Positions 1 through 6,996 of a stretch of 17,854 bases of DNA are shown here, one piece after another; positions within the stretch are counted from its first letter, which is position 1; each line of letters begins with the position of its first letter. Below the pieces are notes generated by a model that had not been told where the DNA came from, ran no database searches, and saw only the letters and a list, made by a program, of their open reading frames with translations. The position numbers were made by a program, and so were the translations under genes. Source of the DNA: Candidatus Zixiibacteriota bacterium (GTDB lineage: Bacteria; Zixibacteria; MSB-5A5; GN15; FEB-12); assembly GCA_023132995.1 (NCBI GenBank), contig JAGLXI010000125.1, positions 1-17,854 of the forward strand, in the 5' to 3' direction.

Positions 1-1
1 C

Positions 2-781
2 AACAACTCCGACGCCATGTTGGCCTTGATGAAGAAGGAAGAAATCAGCGGCTTGTTCGTGGTCGGGTCTAATCCGATAATGCTCTACCCGGACCAGGAG
101 TTTGTTCGCGAGGGATTGGGAAAGCTGGACTTTCTGGTCGTCTGTGATCTGTTCGAAACGGAGACGACCGCTCTGGCCGACGTCGTTCTGCCTCTGTCCA
201 GTTGGGCTGAGTATGACGGAGAGTACGTGAATCTCGAAGGCCGTGTGCAGTCGGCTCGGCGCGCTATCAGGCCGGTGGGCAAGTCCCGGCCCGCATACGA
301 GATTATCATGGCTCTGGCCGACAAGTTCGGGACCGATGCCTTCCCGTCACTGGAGCAGTTGTCCTCGGAGGCCGGATGTCTTCTCGATGTCAATGACCAG
401 CCGCCGCTACCGGACGAATTCCTCGAAGTAAAGCCGGCTGTTGAAGAACCCGACAAGGAATACCCCCTGCCCATATTCGTGTGCGACGATCCCCACCACC
501 GCGGTCACCTGACGGAGAAAGCGCCATCGCTTGCCAACTTCGCGAGTGAAGCCTATGTTGAGTTGTCGCCGGGCCTGGCGGTGGAGGGCAACCTCAGCGA
601 TGGAGACCTGGTACGCGTTGAATCAGAGACAGGCAAAATAATAGTCGCGGCCAGGATATCGGAGCACCTCGAGAACAACTGCCTCCTGGTGCCATGCAAT
701 TTCTCGGCGACGCCGGTTATGTCGCTGTTGATGCGCAAGAGGCGGATCAATAGAGTGAAAATCAGCAAGGTGGATGATTAG
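2..781 (+). CDS. nuoG: NADH-quinone oxidoreductase subunit G, 3' part (5' end outside window)
   Basis: The frame is open from the first complete codon at base 2, so the gene is cut by the window edge and 259 C-terminal residues are visible. They carry the end of the molybdopterin-oxidoreductase fold (LFVVGSNP near the start, then ADVVLPLSSWAEYDGEYVNLEGRVQ) and a C-terminal molybdopterin-dinucleotide-binding-like beta domain (from about VELSPGLAVEGN to the end). In complex I this subunit sits in the peripheral arm and carries iron-sulfur clusters in its N-terminal part, which is not in view; the molybdopterin-like domain no longer holds a cofactor. The stop overlaps the first possible nuoH start by 8 bases, so translation is probably coupled. 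A stand-alone formate dehydrogenase-like protein is excluded by the nuoH-N genes that follow. Confidence 0.9.
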   Translation, partial: NNSDAMLALMKKEEISGLFVVGSNPIMLYPDQEFVREGLGKLDFLVVCDLFETETTALADVVLPLSSWAEYDGEYVNLEGRVQSARRAIRPVGKSRPAYEIIMALADKFGTDAFPSLEQLSSEAGCLLDVNDQPPLPDEFLEVKPAVEEPDKEYPLPIFVCDDPHHRGHLTEKAPSLANFASEAYVELSPGLAVEGNLSDGDLVRVESETGKIIVAARISEHLENNCLLVPCNFSATPVMSLLMRKRRINRVKISKVDD

Positions 782-1769
782 CGGCATGCTGGAAATCGTT
801 CTCATATCTGCGATCAAGGTGGTGGTAGTCATTCTCGTCGTTCTGACCGGATGCGCCTATGCCACCTACCTCGAACGCAAGGTGGTGGGCCACATGCAGC
901 ATCGCATCGGGCCGCTGTACGCCGGGCCCCATGGCCTGCTGCAACCTATCGCCGACGCCGTCAAGCTCATTTTCAAGGAAGAGATTGTCCCTGACAATGT
1001 CGAGCGCGTCACCTATGCCCTGGCGCCGATCATATCCTTCGTCCCTTCGATGCTGATTTTTGCCGTGATACCCTTTGGAGCCGACACCGTCCTGTTCGGA
1101 CACGAGGTGACGATGGTCATCTCGGATATGAACGTCGCCATCCTGTTCATTCTTGCGACAACGTCCCTGGGTGTGTACGGCATCGTCCTGGCCGGGTGGT
1201 CGTCCGGATCGAAGTACTCCCTGATGGGTGGGCTTCGTTCGTCGGCGCAGATGATCTCCTATGAAGTGGGCTACGGTCTGTCGATAGTCGGCGTCATTCT
1301 GATCGCAAATACTCTCTCCCTGCGGGAGTTGGTGGAACAGCAGGCCTCGTTTGGAGATTGGTTTATCTGGCGGCAGCCCCTCGGTTTCCTGTTGTTCCTG
1401 ACATGCGCCATTGCCGAAACCAACCGGTTGCCTTTTGACATGCCCGAAGCGGAGTCCGAGTTGGTGGGCGGATTCCACACGGAGTATTCATCGATGCGCT
1501 TCGCCATGTTCTTTATCGGCGAGTATGCCGCCATATTGGGTGTGGCCGCGGTGGCTACGTCGCTGTTTCTGGGCGGCTGGCAGGGGCCTTATCTGCCGTC
1601 GGTGGTCTGGTTTTGCATCAAGGTTTTTCTTTTCATGTTTTTCTATATCTGGCTGCGGGCGACCTTTCCCCGCTTCCGCTACGATCAACTGATGGCTTTC
1701 GGGTGGAAGGTTCTGTTTCCGCTGGCCCTGCTCAATACGATAGTCACGGCGGCGCTGGTGATGCTATAG
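774..1769 (+). CDS. nuoH: NADH-quinone oxidoreductase subunit H
   Basis: This is the membrane subunit of complex I at the joint with the peripheral arm, where it helps form the quinone chamber. The 331-residue length is normal. Family signatures are clear: ERK at about 34-36, QHRIGP at 42-47, LLQPIADAVKL at 55-65, the loop GWSSGSKYSLMGGLRSSAQ at about 141-159, and the acidic loop AETNRLPFDMPEAESELVGG at about 214-233. About eight hydrophobic helices can be seen. The start is uncertain: the purine-rich AAGGTGG lies directly against the ATG at 774, whereas the ATG at 786 (four codons later) has a spacer of about 12 bases. Either choice leaves the conserved part intact. The gene overlaps the nuoG stop and is followed by nuoI after 23 bases. 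Confidence 0.96.
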   Translation: MISGMLEIVLISAIKVVVVILVVLTGCAYATYLERKVVGHMQHRIGPLYAGPHGLLQPIADAVKLIFKEEIVPDNVERVTYALAPIISFVPSMLIFAVIPFGADTVLFGHEVTMVISDMNVAILFILATTSLGVYGIVLAGWSSGSKYSLMGGLRSSAQMISYEVGYGLSIVGVILIANTLSLRELVEQQASFGDWFIWRQPLGFLLFLTCAIAETNRLPFDMPEAESELVGGFHTEYSSMRFAMFFIGEYAAILGVAAVATSLFLGGWQGPYLPSVVWFCIKVFLFMFFYIWLRATFPRFRYDQLMAFGWKVLFPLALLNTIVTAALVML

Positions 1770-1792
1770 GGTATGTTTGAGGTAGTGTCAGG

Positions 1793-2296
1793 ATGAAAGA
1801 AGTAGTAAAAGCGCTCGGACATGTCGTGTTCAAGATGCCGCTGGGCTTTCTGGTGACGATAAAGCACTTTTTCAGGAAGCCGGTCACGCTTGACTACCCT
1901 CGATACAAGGAACCGATGGCGCCGCGCTACCGTGGCAAGCATTACTTAGAGCGCTATGAAGACGGCAGCGAGCGTTGCGTCTGCTGCGGTCTGTGCGCCG
2001 CCGCCTGTCCGGCCGACGCCATCTACATGGAACCGGAGGAAGGCGAAAACGGGGAGCGGCGAGCGAAAGTCTACGAAATCAACCTCCTGCGCTGCATCTT
2101 CTGCGGCTTCTGCGAAGAGGCTTGTCCCGAGGAGGCGATCTTCCTGGGTCGCGAATACGAGTTCTCGGACTACGACCGCAATTCTTTCATAGTCAACAAG
2201 GAGAACATACTCACACCGCATCCCCGCAAGGACAACCCCTTCAAGCGGATATATCGCCAGGTGCGCCGGGTCTATGGTGTGACGGACAAAGTATGA
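1793..2296 (+). CDS. nuoI: NADH-quinone oxidoreductase subunit I (2x[4Fe-4S] ferredoxin)
   Basis: NuoI carries the two [4Fe-4S] clusters that pass electrons to the terminal cluster near quinone. The 167-residue protein has two complete CxxCxxCxxxCP motifs: Cys62/65/68/72 and Cys101/104/107/111. An extra cysteine at 64 lies inside the first motif and is not a usual ligand. The N-terminal segment (LGHVVFKMPLGFLVTIKHFF, about 8-27) is amphipathic and fits the membrane-associated helices of this subunit. A GAGGTAG-type ribosome site lies just upstream of the ATG. The stop overlaps the nuoJ start in an ATGA arrangement (2293-2296), typical of translational coupling. Confidence 0.97.
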   Translation: MKEVVKALGHVVFKMPLGFLVTIKHFFRKPVTLDYPRYKEPMAPRYRGKHYLERYEDGSERCVCCGLCAAACPADAIYMEPEEGENGERRAKVYEINLLRCIFCGFCEEACPEEAIFLGREYEFSDYDRNSFIVNKENILTPHPRKDNPFKRIYRQVRRVYGVTDKV

Positions 2297-2889
2297 TAAA
2301 CCTCGACACGATCATATTCGCCATTTCGGCCCTGGTGGCCGTGTTCGGAGCCGTCATGATGATCGGCCAGCGCAATCCGGTGGCCTCGGTTCTCTATTTT
2401 ATCCTATCGCTGGTGGCCCAGGCAGTGCTGTACATCCAATTGGGAGCCCTCTTCTTAGGAGCCATTCTGATCATCGTGTATGCCGGGGCGATTATGGTCT
2501 TGTTCCTTTTCGTGATCATGTTGCTCAATCTGCGCGGACAGGAAGACCTGGGTGAGCGCGGATCCTCCGTAGGTCGTTTCAGCAAGTATCTGTTGGTAAC
2601 GCTGTTCGTGATCGAACTGGGGATGGTGATCAAGAGCAGCGTGTTGCCCAACGCCGGAATTACCGGGATCAGTTCGATGGTCCCCTCTGATTTCGGTTCA
2701 GTGGTCGGCGTGGCAGAGCTTCTCTTTGGGAAGTACCTGTACCCGTTCGAATTAGCGTCGGTATTGCTGCTGGCTGCAATTGTGGGTGCGGTTGTGATGG
2801 CCGGACGTGAAAAGGCCGGTGATACCCCGGCCGCGGCGAAACCGGAAAGCGCATCGGGCCCGGGCTCTGTCGGCGGGGCGGGAGACTGA
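2293..2889 (+). CDS. nuoJ: NADH-quinone oxidoreductase subunit J
   Basis: This is a small membrane subunit of complex I next to NuoK and NuoA. I place the start at the ATG of the ATGA overlap with nuoI (2293), giving 198 residues (MINLDTIIFAISAL...). The open frame runs further upstream, but that part is out-of-frame nuoI sequence. The family signature is the glycine- and acid-poor helix GALFLGAILIIVYAGAIMVL at about 51-70, the region containing the pi-bulge helix in known structures. Five hydrophobic helices are apparent. The last 25-30 residues are hydrophilic and rich in Ala, Pro, Gly and Ser, longer than the minimal subunit needs. The stop at 2887-2889 is one base before the nuoK ATG. Confidence 0.95.
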   Translation: MINLDTIIFAISALVAVFGAVMMIGQRNPVASVLYFILSLVAQAVLYIQLGALFLGAILIIVYAGAIMVLFLFVIMLLNLRGQEDLGERGSSVGRFSKYLLVTLFVIELGMVIKSSVLPNAGITGISSMVPSDFGSVVGVAELLFGKYLYPFELASVLLLAAIVGAVVMAGREKAGDTPAAAKPESASGPGSVGGAGD

Positions 2890-2890
2890 T

Positions 2891-3193
2891 ATGGTAACTA
2901 TACCTGCATTCCTGATTGTAGCGGTGGTGATATTCGGCATTGGCGCTGTGGGTGTTCTGATAAGTCGCAATATCATTGTGCTCTTCATGTGCGTGGAACT
3001 CATGCTGAATGCAGCCAATCTCGCTCTGATCGCGTTTTCAAGGGCCCTTAACATAATGGACGGTCATGCCTTTGTGTTCTTGGTGTTGGCTGTAGCTGCC
3101 GCGGAGGCGGCCGTGGGATTGGCCATTCTGATTGCGATCTTCCGCAATAGGGAGACGATCAACATCGACCGGTTTGATATGCTGAAATGGTAG
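2891..3193 (+). CDS. nuoK: NADH-quinone oxidoreductase subunit K
   Basis: This is an antiporter-related small membrane subunit on the proton path of complex I. Starting at the ATG at 2891 gives exactly 100 residues, the normal NuoK length; the frame is open further upstream only as nuoJ shadow. A GGCGGGGCGGGAG purine stretch precedes the start. Three transmembrane helices are visible, and both key intramembrane glutamates are present: Glu36 in CVELMLNAANL and Glu72 in AEAAVGLAIL, the same positions as in the E. coli subunit. The gene lies one base after nuoJ and 15 bases before nuoL. Confidence 0.96.
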   Translation: MVTIPAFLIVAVVIFGIGAVGVLISRNIIVLFMCVELMLNAANLALIAFSRALNIMDGHAFVFLVLAVAAAEAAVGLAILIAIFRNRETINIDRFDMLKW

Positions 3194-3208
3194 GGGATTG
3201 AAGCTGTA

Positions 3209-5146
3209 ATGTCCGAGTACCTGTTTCTTGTCCCGATTCTCCCGCTGGCGGGCTTCCTGATCAACGGGCTGCTGTTGGGACGGTTGCCGCGGCCGGTGGT
3301 CTCGTTTGTGGCGTGTGTTCCGGTCGGTCTATCGTTTCTGCTGTCGGTCCTGTTGTTCTTTGGGTTGAAAGGGCTGCCGCCGGACGCGAGAGTTCTCGAG
3401 CAGGTTCTCTTCCCGTGGATTTCGTCAGGATTCCTTCTTGTCAATGTCGGTTTCCTGCTTGATCCGCTGTCGGCCGTCATGATTCTGGTTGTGAGTGGCG
3501 TCGGTTTCGTGATTCATCTCTACTCGATCGGATACATGCACCACGATCCGTGCTTCGGACGTTATTTCGCTTATCTCAACCTGTTCATGTTCTCGATGCT
3601 CACCCTGGTTCTGGCGGACAACTTCCTTTTCATGTTTGTAGGGTGGGAAGGGGTCGGTCTCTGCTCCTACTTGCTGATCGGCTTCTGGTTTGAGAAGAAG
3701 TCCGCCTCGGATGCCGGCAAGAAGGCCTTCATCGTCAATCGGATCGGCGACTTCGGTTTTCTGATCGGTATGTTTATCATATTCTGGCAGGTAGGCTCGC
3801 TGGATTTCAGAGTGGTCATGGAAGCCGCGCCGACGATGTTTGTAGCCGGGGGCGCTCTTATTACCGCCGCCTGCATTCTTCTGTTTATGGGAGCGATCGG
3901 CAAGTCGGCCCAGATTCCGCTATATGTCTGGCTTCCCGATGCTATGGAAGGACCTACACCGGTGTCGGCCCTGATCCATGCCGCCACGATGGTCACGGCC
4001 GGGGTCTACATGATTGCCCGCTCAAACGTGTTGTACCTGCTGGCGCCGGATGCCCTGCTGGTGGTGGCCATAGTCGGAGCGCTCACGGCGATCTTCGCCG
4101 CCACCATCGGTCTGGCTCAGAACGATATCAAACGCGTGCTGGCCTATTCGACGGTCAGCCAGTTGGGATACATGTTTCTCGCCTGCGGCGTGGCGGCCTT
4201 CGGGGCTGGCATCTTTCACCTGATGACGCACGCGTTCTTCAAAGCCCTGCTGTTTTTGGCAGCGGGGTCGGTTATTCACGCCATGTCAGGCGAGCAGGAC
4301 ATGCGCAAGATGGGCGGCCTGCGCCGGCACGTGCCGGTCACCTATATCACCATGCTCATTGCCGCCCTGACGATTGTCGGTATCCCCGGTCTGTCCGGTT
4401 TCTTCTCTAAGGACGAAATCCTGTGGAAAGCGTTCTCATCGCCGTACGGACACCCGGTCTTGTGGGCGCTTGGATTTGTGACAGCCGGGCTGACGGCGTT
4501 CTACATGTTCCGATTGATATACCTGACCTTCCACGGCAAGGGGCGCATGGACGCCGACACCCGAAAGCATCTGCACGAGTCGCCGAAGTCCATGACGGTG
4601 CCGCTGATGGTGCTGGCGTTGCTCTCGATTGTCGGGGGCTGGATCGGGATGCCGCATCTCTTCGGTGTGACTAATTACTTCGAGCAATGGATGGCGCCGG
4701 TGATGTCAGGCGCCGGTCATGATGCCGTCTCGCACGCGCTGGCTGCAGGCGGGGGCGATACGGGAATGGAAGTGGGACTCATGACAGCGACGGTCATCCT
4801 GGTGCTGGTCGCGATTCTTGCCGCCCGTAAACTTTACGGGCAGACCCCGGAGTTGTCCACGCGTCTGCGCGAAAAAACGCCCCACCTGCACAGGCTTCTG
4901 TTCAATAAGTACTACGTGGATGAAATTTACGGCGCGGTTATAGTACGACCGCTGGTCAATATGTCGATCTTCCTGTGGAAAATCGTCGATGTCCTGATAA
5001 TTGACGGCCTGATCAACGGCTTTGCGACGCTATATAACGATATCTCCCAGACGTTGCGCGCCGGCCAGACGGGACGCGTGCGGAGCTACGCCACCGTGTT
5101 TGTGGCCGGTGTGGTGGCGTTGGTGGCTTACTTCCTTCTCGGGTAG
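3209..5146 (+). CDS. nuoL: NADH-quinone oxidoreductase subunit L
   Basis: This is the distal antiporter-like proton-pumping subunit of complex I, Mrp antiporter family. At 645 residues it is longer than NuoM and NuoN, as expected, because NuoL carries the C-terminal lateral helix. Key residues are in place: Glu147 in FVGWEGVGLCSYLLIGFW, Lys232 in IGKSAQIPLYVWLPDAMEGP, and His257 in PVSALIHAATMVTAGVYM. A hydrophilic stretch at about 500-515 (GAGHDAVSHALAAGGGDTGM) separates the core from the C-terminal segment. The ATG at 3209 follows a weak purine-rich site (AGGGGATTGAAG). The stop at 5144-5146 abuts the nuoM ATG with no spacer. Confidence 0.97.
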   Translation: MSEYLFLVPILPLAGFLINGLLLGRLPRPVVSFVACVPVGLSFLLSVLLFFGLKGLPPDARVLEQVLFPWISSGFLLVNVGFLLDPLSAVMILVVSGVGFVIHLYSIGYMHHDPCFGRYFAYLNLFMFSMLTLVLADNFLFMFVGWEGVGLCSYLLIGFWFEKKSASDAGKKAFIVNRIGDFGFLIGMFIIFWQVGSLDFRVVMEAAPTMFVAGGALITAACILLFMGAIGKSAQIPLYVWLPDAMEGPTPVSALIHAATMVTAGVYMIARSNVLYLLAPDALLVVAIVGALTAIFAATIGLAQNDIKRVLAYSTVSQLGYMFLACGVAAFGAGIFHLMTHAFFKALLFLAAGSVIHAMSGEQDMRKMGGLRRHVPVTYITMLIAALTIVGIPGLSGFFSKDEILWKAFSSPYGHPVLWALGFVTAGLTAFYMFRLIYLTFHGKGRMDADTRKHLHESPKSMTVPLMVLALLSIVGGWIGMPHLFGVTNYFEQWMAPVMSGAGHDAVSHALAAGGGDTGMEVGLMTATVILVLVAILAARKLYGQTPELSTRLREKTPHLHRLLFNKYYVDEIYGAVIVRPLVNMSIFLWKIVDVLIIDGLINGFATLYNDISQTLRAGQTGRVRSYATVFVAGVVALVAYFLLG

Positions 5147-6748
5147 ATGATGGAAAACGAGATTCTGACATTAGTGACTTTCTTCCCCACTATCGGGGTG
5201 TTGCTTTTACTCCTGGTGCCGGGTGATCGTCATGACAGCCTCAGATCGGTGAGCCTTATCATAGCATTTATAACGATGCTGTTTTCATTCCTGCTCTGGG
5301 CTATGTTTGATCCGGTCGCCAACGGGATGCAGTTCGAGGTGAACGTCCCCTGGATTACCTCGCTGGGTATTTCATACCATGTCGGTATCGACGGTATCTC
5401 CCTGTTGTTGATTCTGCTTACGACCATCCTGAGTGTCCTGTGTATTCTTTCGGCATGGCGCTCGATTGCCACAGGTGTGAAAGGCTTCCTGATTTCCATA
5501 CTGCTTCTCGAGACAGGCATGATCGGCGTTTTCTGCGCCCTGGACCTGTTTCTGTTCTATGTCTTCTGGGAAGTGATGCTGATACCGATGTACTTTCTCA
5601 TCGGCGTTTGGGGCGGACCACGAAAGGTCTACGCGGCCATCAAATTCGTTCTCTTTACGATGTTCGGTTCCCTCCTTATGCTGGTCGCCATTTTGTTCAT
5701 GCTCTTTGAATACCAGAAATACTCGGGTGAGTATTCGTTTGACCTGCTCAAGATAATGCAGATGCCGTTCGCATACCATGCGCAGTTGTGGTTGTTCGCG
5801 GCTTTCGGCCTGGCCTTCGCCATCAAGGTCCCGCTGTGGCCCTTTCATACCTGGTTACCCGACGCCCATGTCGAGGCCCCGACGGCCGCATCGGTCATCC
5901 TGGCGGGTGTGCTTCTCAAGATGGGGACGTACGGCTTCATCAGGATATGTCTGCCCATGTTCCCCGAGGCGACCGTGACCTTCCTGCCCTACATCTGTGT
6001 CTTGTCGCTGATCGCCATAATTTACGGCGCCCTGGTGGCGATGGTCCAGAAGGACGTGAAGTCGCTGGTGGCTTTCTCGTCGGTATCGCACATGGGTTTT
6101 ATAATGTTAGGTATGTTCGCTCTCAACACGCAGGGGATGGAGGGAGCGGTGCTGCAGATGATAAACCACGGCATCTCCACCGGGGCCTTGTTCCTGATCG
6201 TCGGTATGCTCTACGAGCGGCGACATACGCGCCTGATTGCGGAATTCGGGGGTATCGCCAAGGTCATGCCGTTCTATGCGGCGGTATTCATGATCGTCAC
6301 CCTTTCGTCCATCGGCCTCCCCCTCACGAACGGTTTTGTGGGCGAGTTCCTGATACTGATCGGCGTGTTCAAGTTCAACACAGTGTACGGTATTGTCGCT
6401 GCCTCCGGGGTTGTCCTCTCGGCGTGCTATATGCTCTGGATGTTCCAGCGGGTTGTTTTCGGTAAAGTGACCAAGTCGGAGAACGAAAAGCTCAAGGATG
6501 TCTCGTGGCGCGAGAGAATGGTGCTGATTCCGCTGGTGGTGTTGATCTTCTGGATCGGCATTTACCCCAAGCCGTTCCTCGATCGGATCGAGCCGGCGGT
6601 CAAGCAGGTACTGGAGCGCGTGAGTCGAGCCAAAACGGTCGAGGCGGAGCGTCGTTTTCAAATCGAAACGGAGCTGCCGGCCCGGGAAGCCGGAAGCGTC
6701 GGGGCAACCGGTCATGTTGCCGGAGGAGAGAACCTGTGTTGGAAGTAA
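5147..6748 (+). CDS. nuoM: NADH-quinone oxidoreductase subunit M
   Basis: This is the second antiporter-like proton-pumping subunit. The 533 residues contain the conserved Glu142 (FYVFWEVMLIPMYFLIG) and Lys227 (FAIKVPLWPFHTWLPDAHVEAP) that form the channel couple. The first two codons are both ATG (5147 and 5150), directly after the nuoL stop and without a clear ribosome site, so re-initiation after nuoL is likely. After the last helix (ending near YPKPF, about 478) comes a hydrophilic tail of roughly 55 residues with predicted coiled-coil character (AVKQVLERVSRAKTVEAERR) and then a Gly/Ala-rich end. The coding sequence of that tail contains the ribosome site and GTG start of the next gene, so the two overlap by 13 bases. 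Confidence 0.97.
   Translation: MMENEILTLVTFFPTIGVLLLLLVPGDRHDSLRSVSLIIAFITMLFSFLLWAMFDPVANGMQFEVNVPWITSLGISYHVGIDGISLLLILLTTILSVLCILSAWRSIATGVKGFLISILLLETGMIGVFCALDLFLFYVFWEVMLIPMYFLIGVWGGPRKVYAAIKFVLFTMFGSLLMLVAILFMLFEYQKYSGEYSFDLLKIMQMPFAYHAQLWLFAAFGLAFAIKVPLWPFHTWLPDAHVEAPTAASVILAGVLLKMGTYGFIRICLPMFPEATVTFLPYICVLSLIAIIYGALVAMVQKDVKSLVAFSSVSHMGFIMLGMFALNTQGMEGAVLQMINHGISTGALFLIVGMLYERRHTRLIAEFGGIAKVMPFYAAVFMIVTLSSIGLPLTNGFVGEFLILIGVFKFNTVYGIVAASGVVLSACYMLWMFQRVVFGKVTKSENEKLKDVSWRERMVLIPLVVLIFWIGIYPKPFLDRIEPAVKQVLERVSRAKTVEAERRFQIETELPAREAGSVGATGHVAGGENLCWK
6722..6730 (+). promoter_or_regulatory. Ribosome binding site inside nuoM for the glutaredoxin-like gene
   Basis: GGAGGAGAG lies within the nuoM coding sequence, five bases before a GTG at 6736. 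It is the best Shine-Dalgarno match near this start and decides the start codon of the overlapping small gene. It sits in the poorly conserved nuoM tail, so it can be kept without cost to NuoM. Confidence 0.7.
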
Positions 6749-6948
6749 CCATCTACACCAAGGTCGGGTGTCCCTATTGCGCCGCGGCCAAGAAGCACTA
6801 CTCAGAGCAGGGGATAGCCTTCCGGGAGATTGACGTCAACGATACGCCCGGGGCCAAAGACAAGGTGCTGGATTTGACCAGGGGCCAAAGGATGGTTCCG
6901 GTGATAGTCGAGCAAGGTGAAGTGAAAATCGGTTTTGGCGGGGGGTGA
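6736..6948 (+). CDS. Glutaredoxin-like protein (CPYC), embedded in nuo operon
   Basis: This is a 70-residue minimal glutaredoxin/thioredoxin-fold protein. It shows the N-terminal beta strand (VTIYTKVG), the redox site Cys12-Pro-Tyr-Cys15, the cis-proline at 55 in QRMVPVIV, and a GFGGG end that matches the glycine pair of glutaredoxins. By family it should catalyse thiol-disulfide exchange in the cytoplasm; the substrate is unknown. The layout resembles the short glutaredoxin-like family that includes selenocysteine variants (UXX-star), but here both active-site positions are ordinary Cys codons. The GTG start at 6736 is chosen because of the GGAGGAG five to seven bases upstream; the frame is open further 5' only as nuoM shadow. 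It lies between nuoM (13-base overlap) and nuoN, so it is co-transcribed with complex I. Confidence 0.88.
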   Translation: MLEVTIYTKVGCPYCAAAKKHYSEQGIAFREIDVNDTPGAKDKVLDLTRGQRMVPVIVEQGEVKIGFGGG

Positions 6949-6949
6949 G

Positions 6950-6988
6950 GTTTCTAAGATACCGGCGGCGGTCGTCGCCTGTAGAAAC
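6950..6988 (+). promoter_or_regulatory. Two-part hairpin between the glutaredoxin-like gene and nuoN
   Basis: A perfect 7-base inverted repeat (GTTTCTA at 6950-6956, TAGAAAC at 6982-6988) encloses a second stem of six pairs (GGCGGC at 6964-6969, GTCGCC at 6974-6979, one G-U pair, loop GGTC). It fills most of the 48-base gap and ends eight bases before the nuoN ATG. There is no T-run, so it is not an intrinsic terminator. It could stabilise or process the transcript, or modulate nuoN translation. Confidence 0.5.
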
Positions 6989-6996
6989 GAAGTGCT

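Noticed and set aside
762..1478. 238-codon open frame on the minus strand
   Set aside because: Antisense to nuoH with typical shadow composition (His, Gln, Asp, Arg).
1975..2292. Open frame extending nuoJ upstream by about 106 codons
   Set aside because: It lies in another frame of nuoI; the extra sequence is Arg/Leu-rich shadow, and the ATGA overlap start at 2293 gives a normal NuoJ.
2807..2890. Upstream extension of nuoK
   Set aside because: Arg/Pro-rich out-of-frame nuoJ sequence; ATG at 2891 gives exactly 100 residues with Glu36 and Glu72 in the expected places.
5788..6465. 225-codon open frame on the plus strand
   Set aside because: Alternative frame of nuoM with low-hydrophobicity, Arg/His-rich composition.
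6769..6780. Selenocysteine in the glutaredoxin-like active site
   Set aside because: Both active-site positions are ordinary Cys codons (TGT, TGC); no in-frame TGA occurs before the stop.
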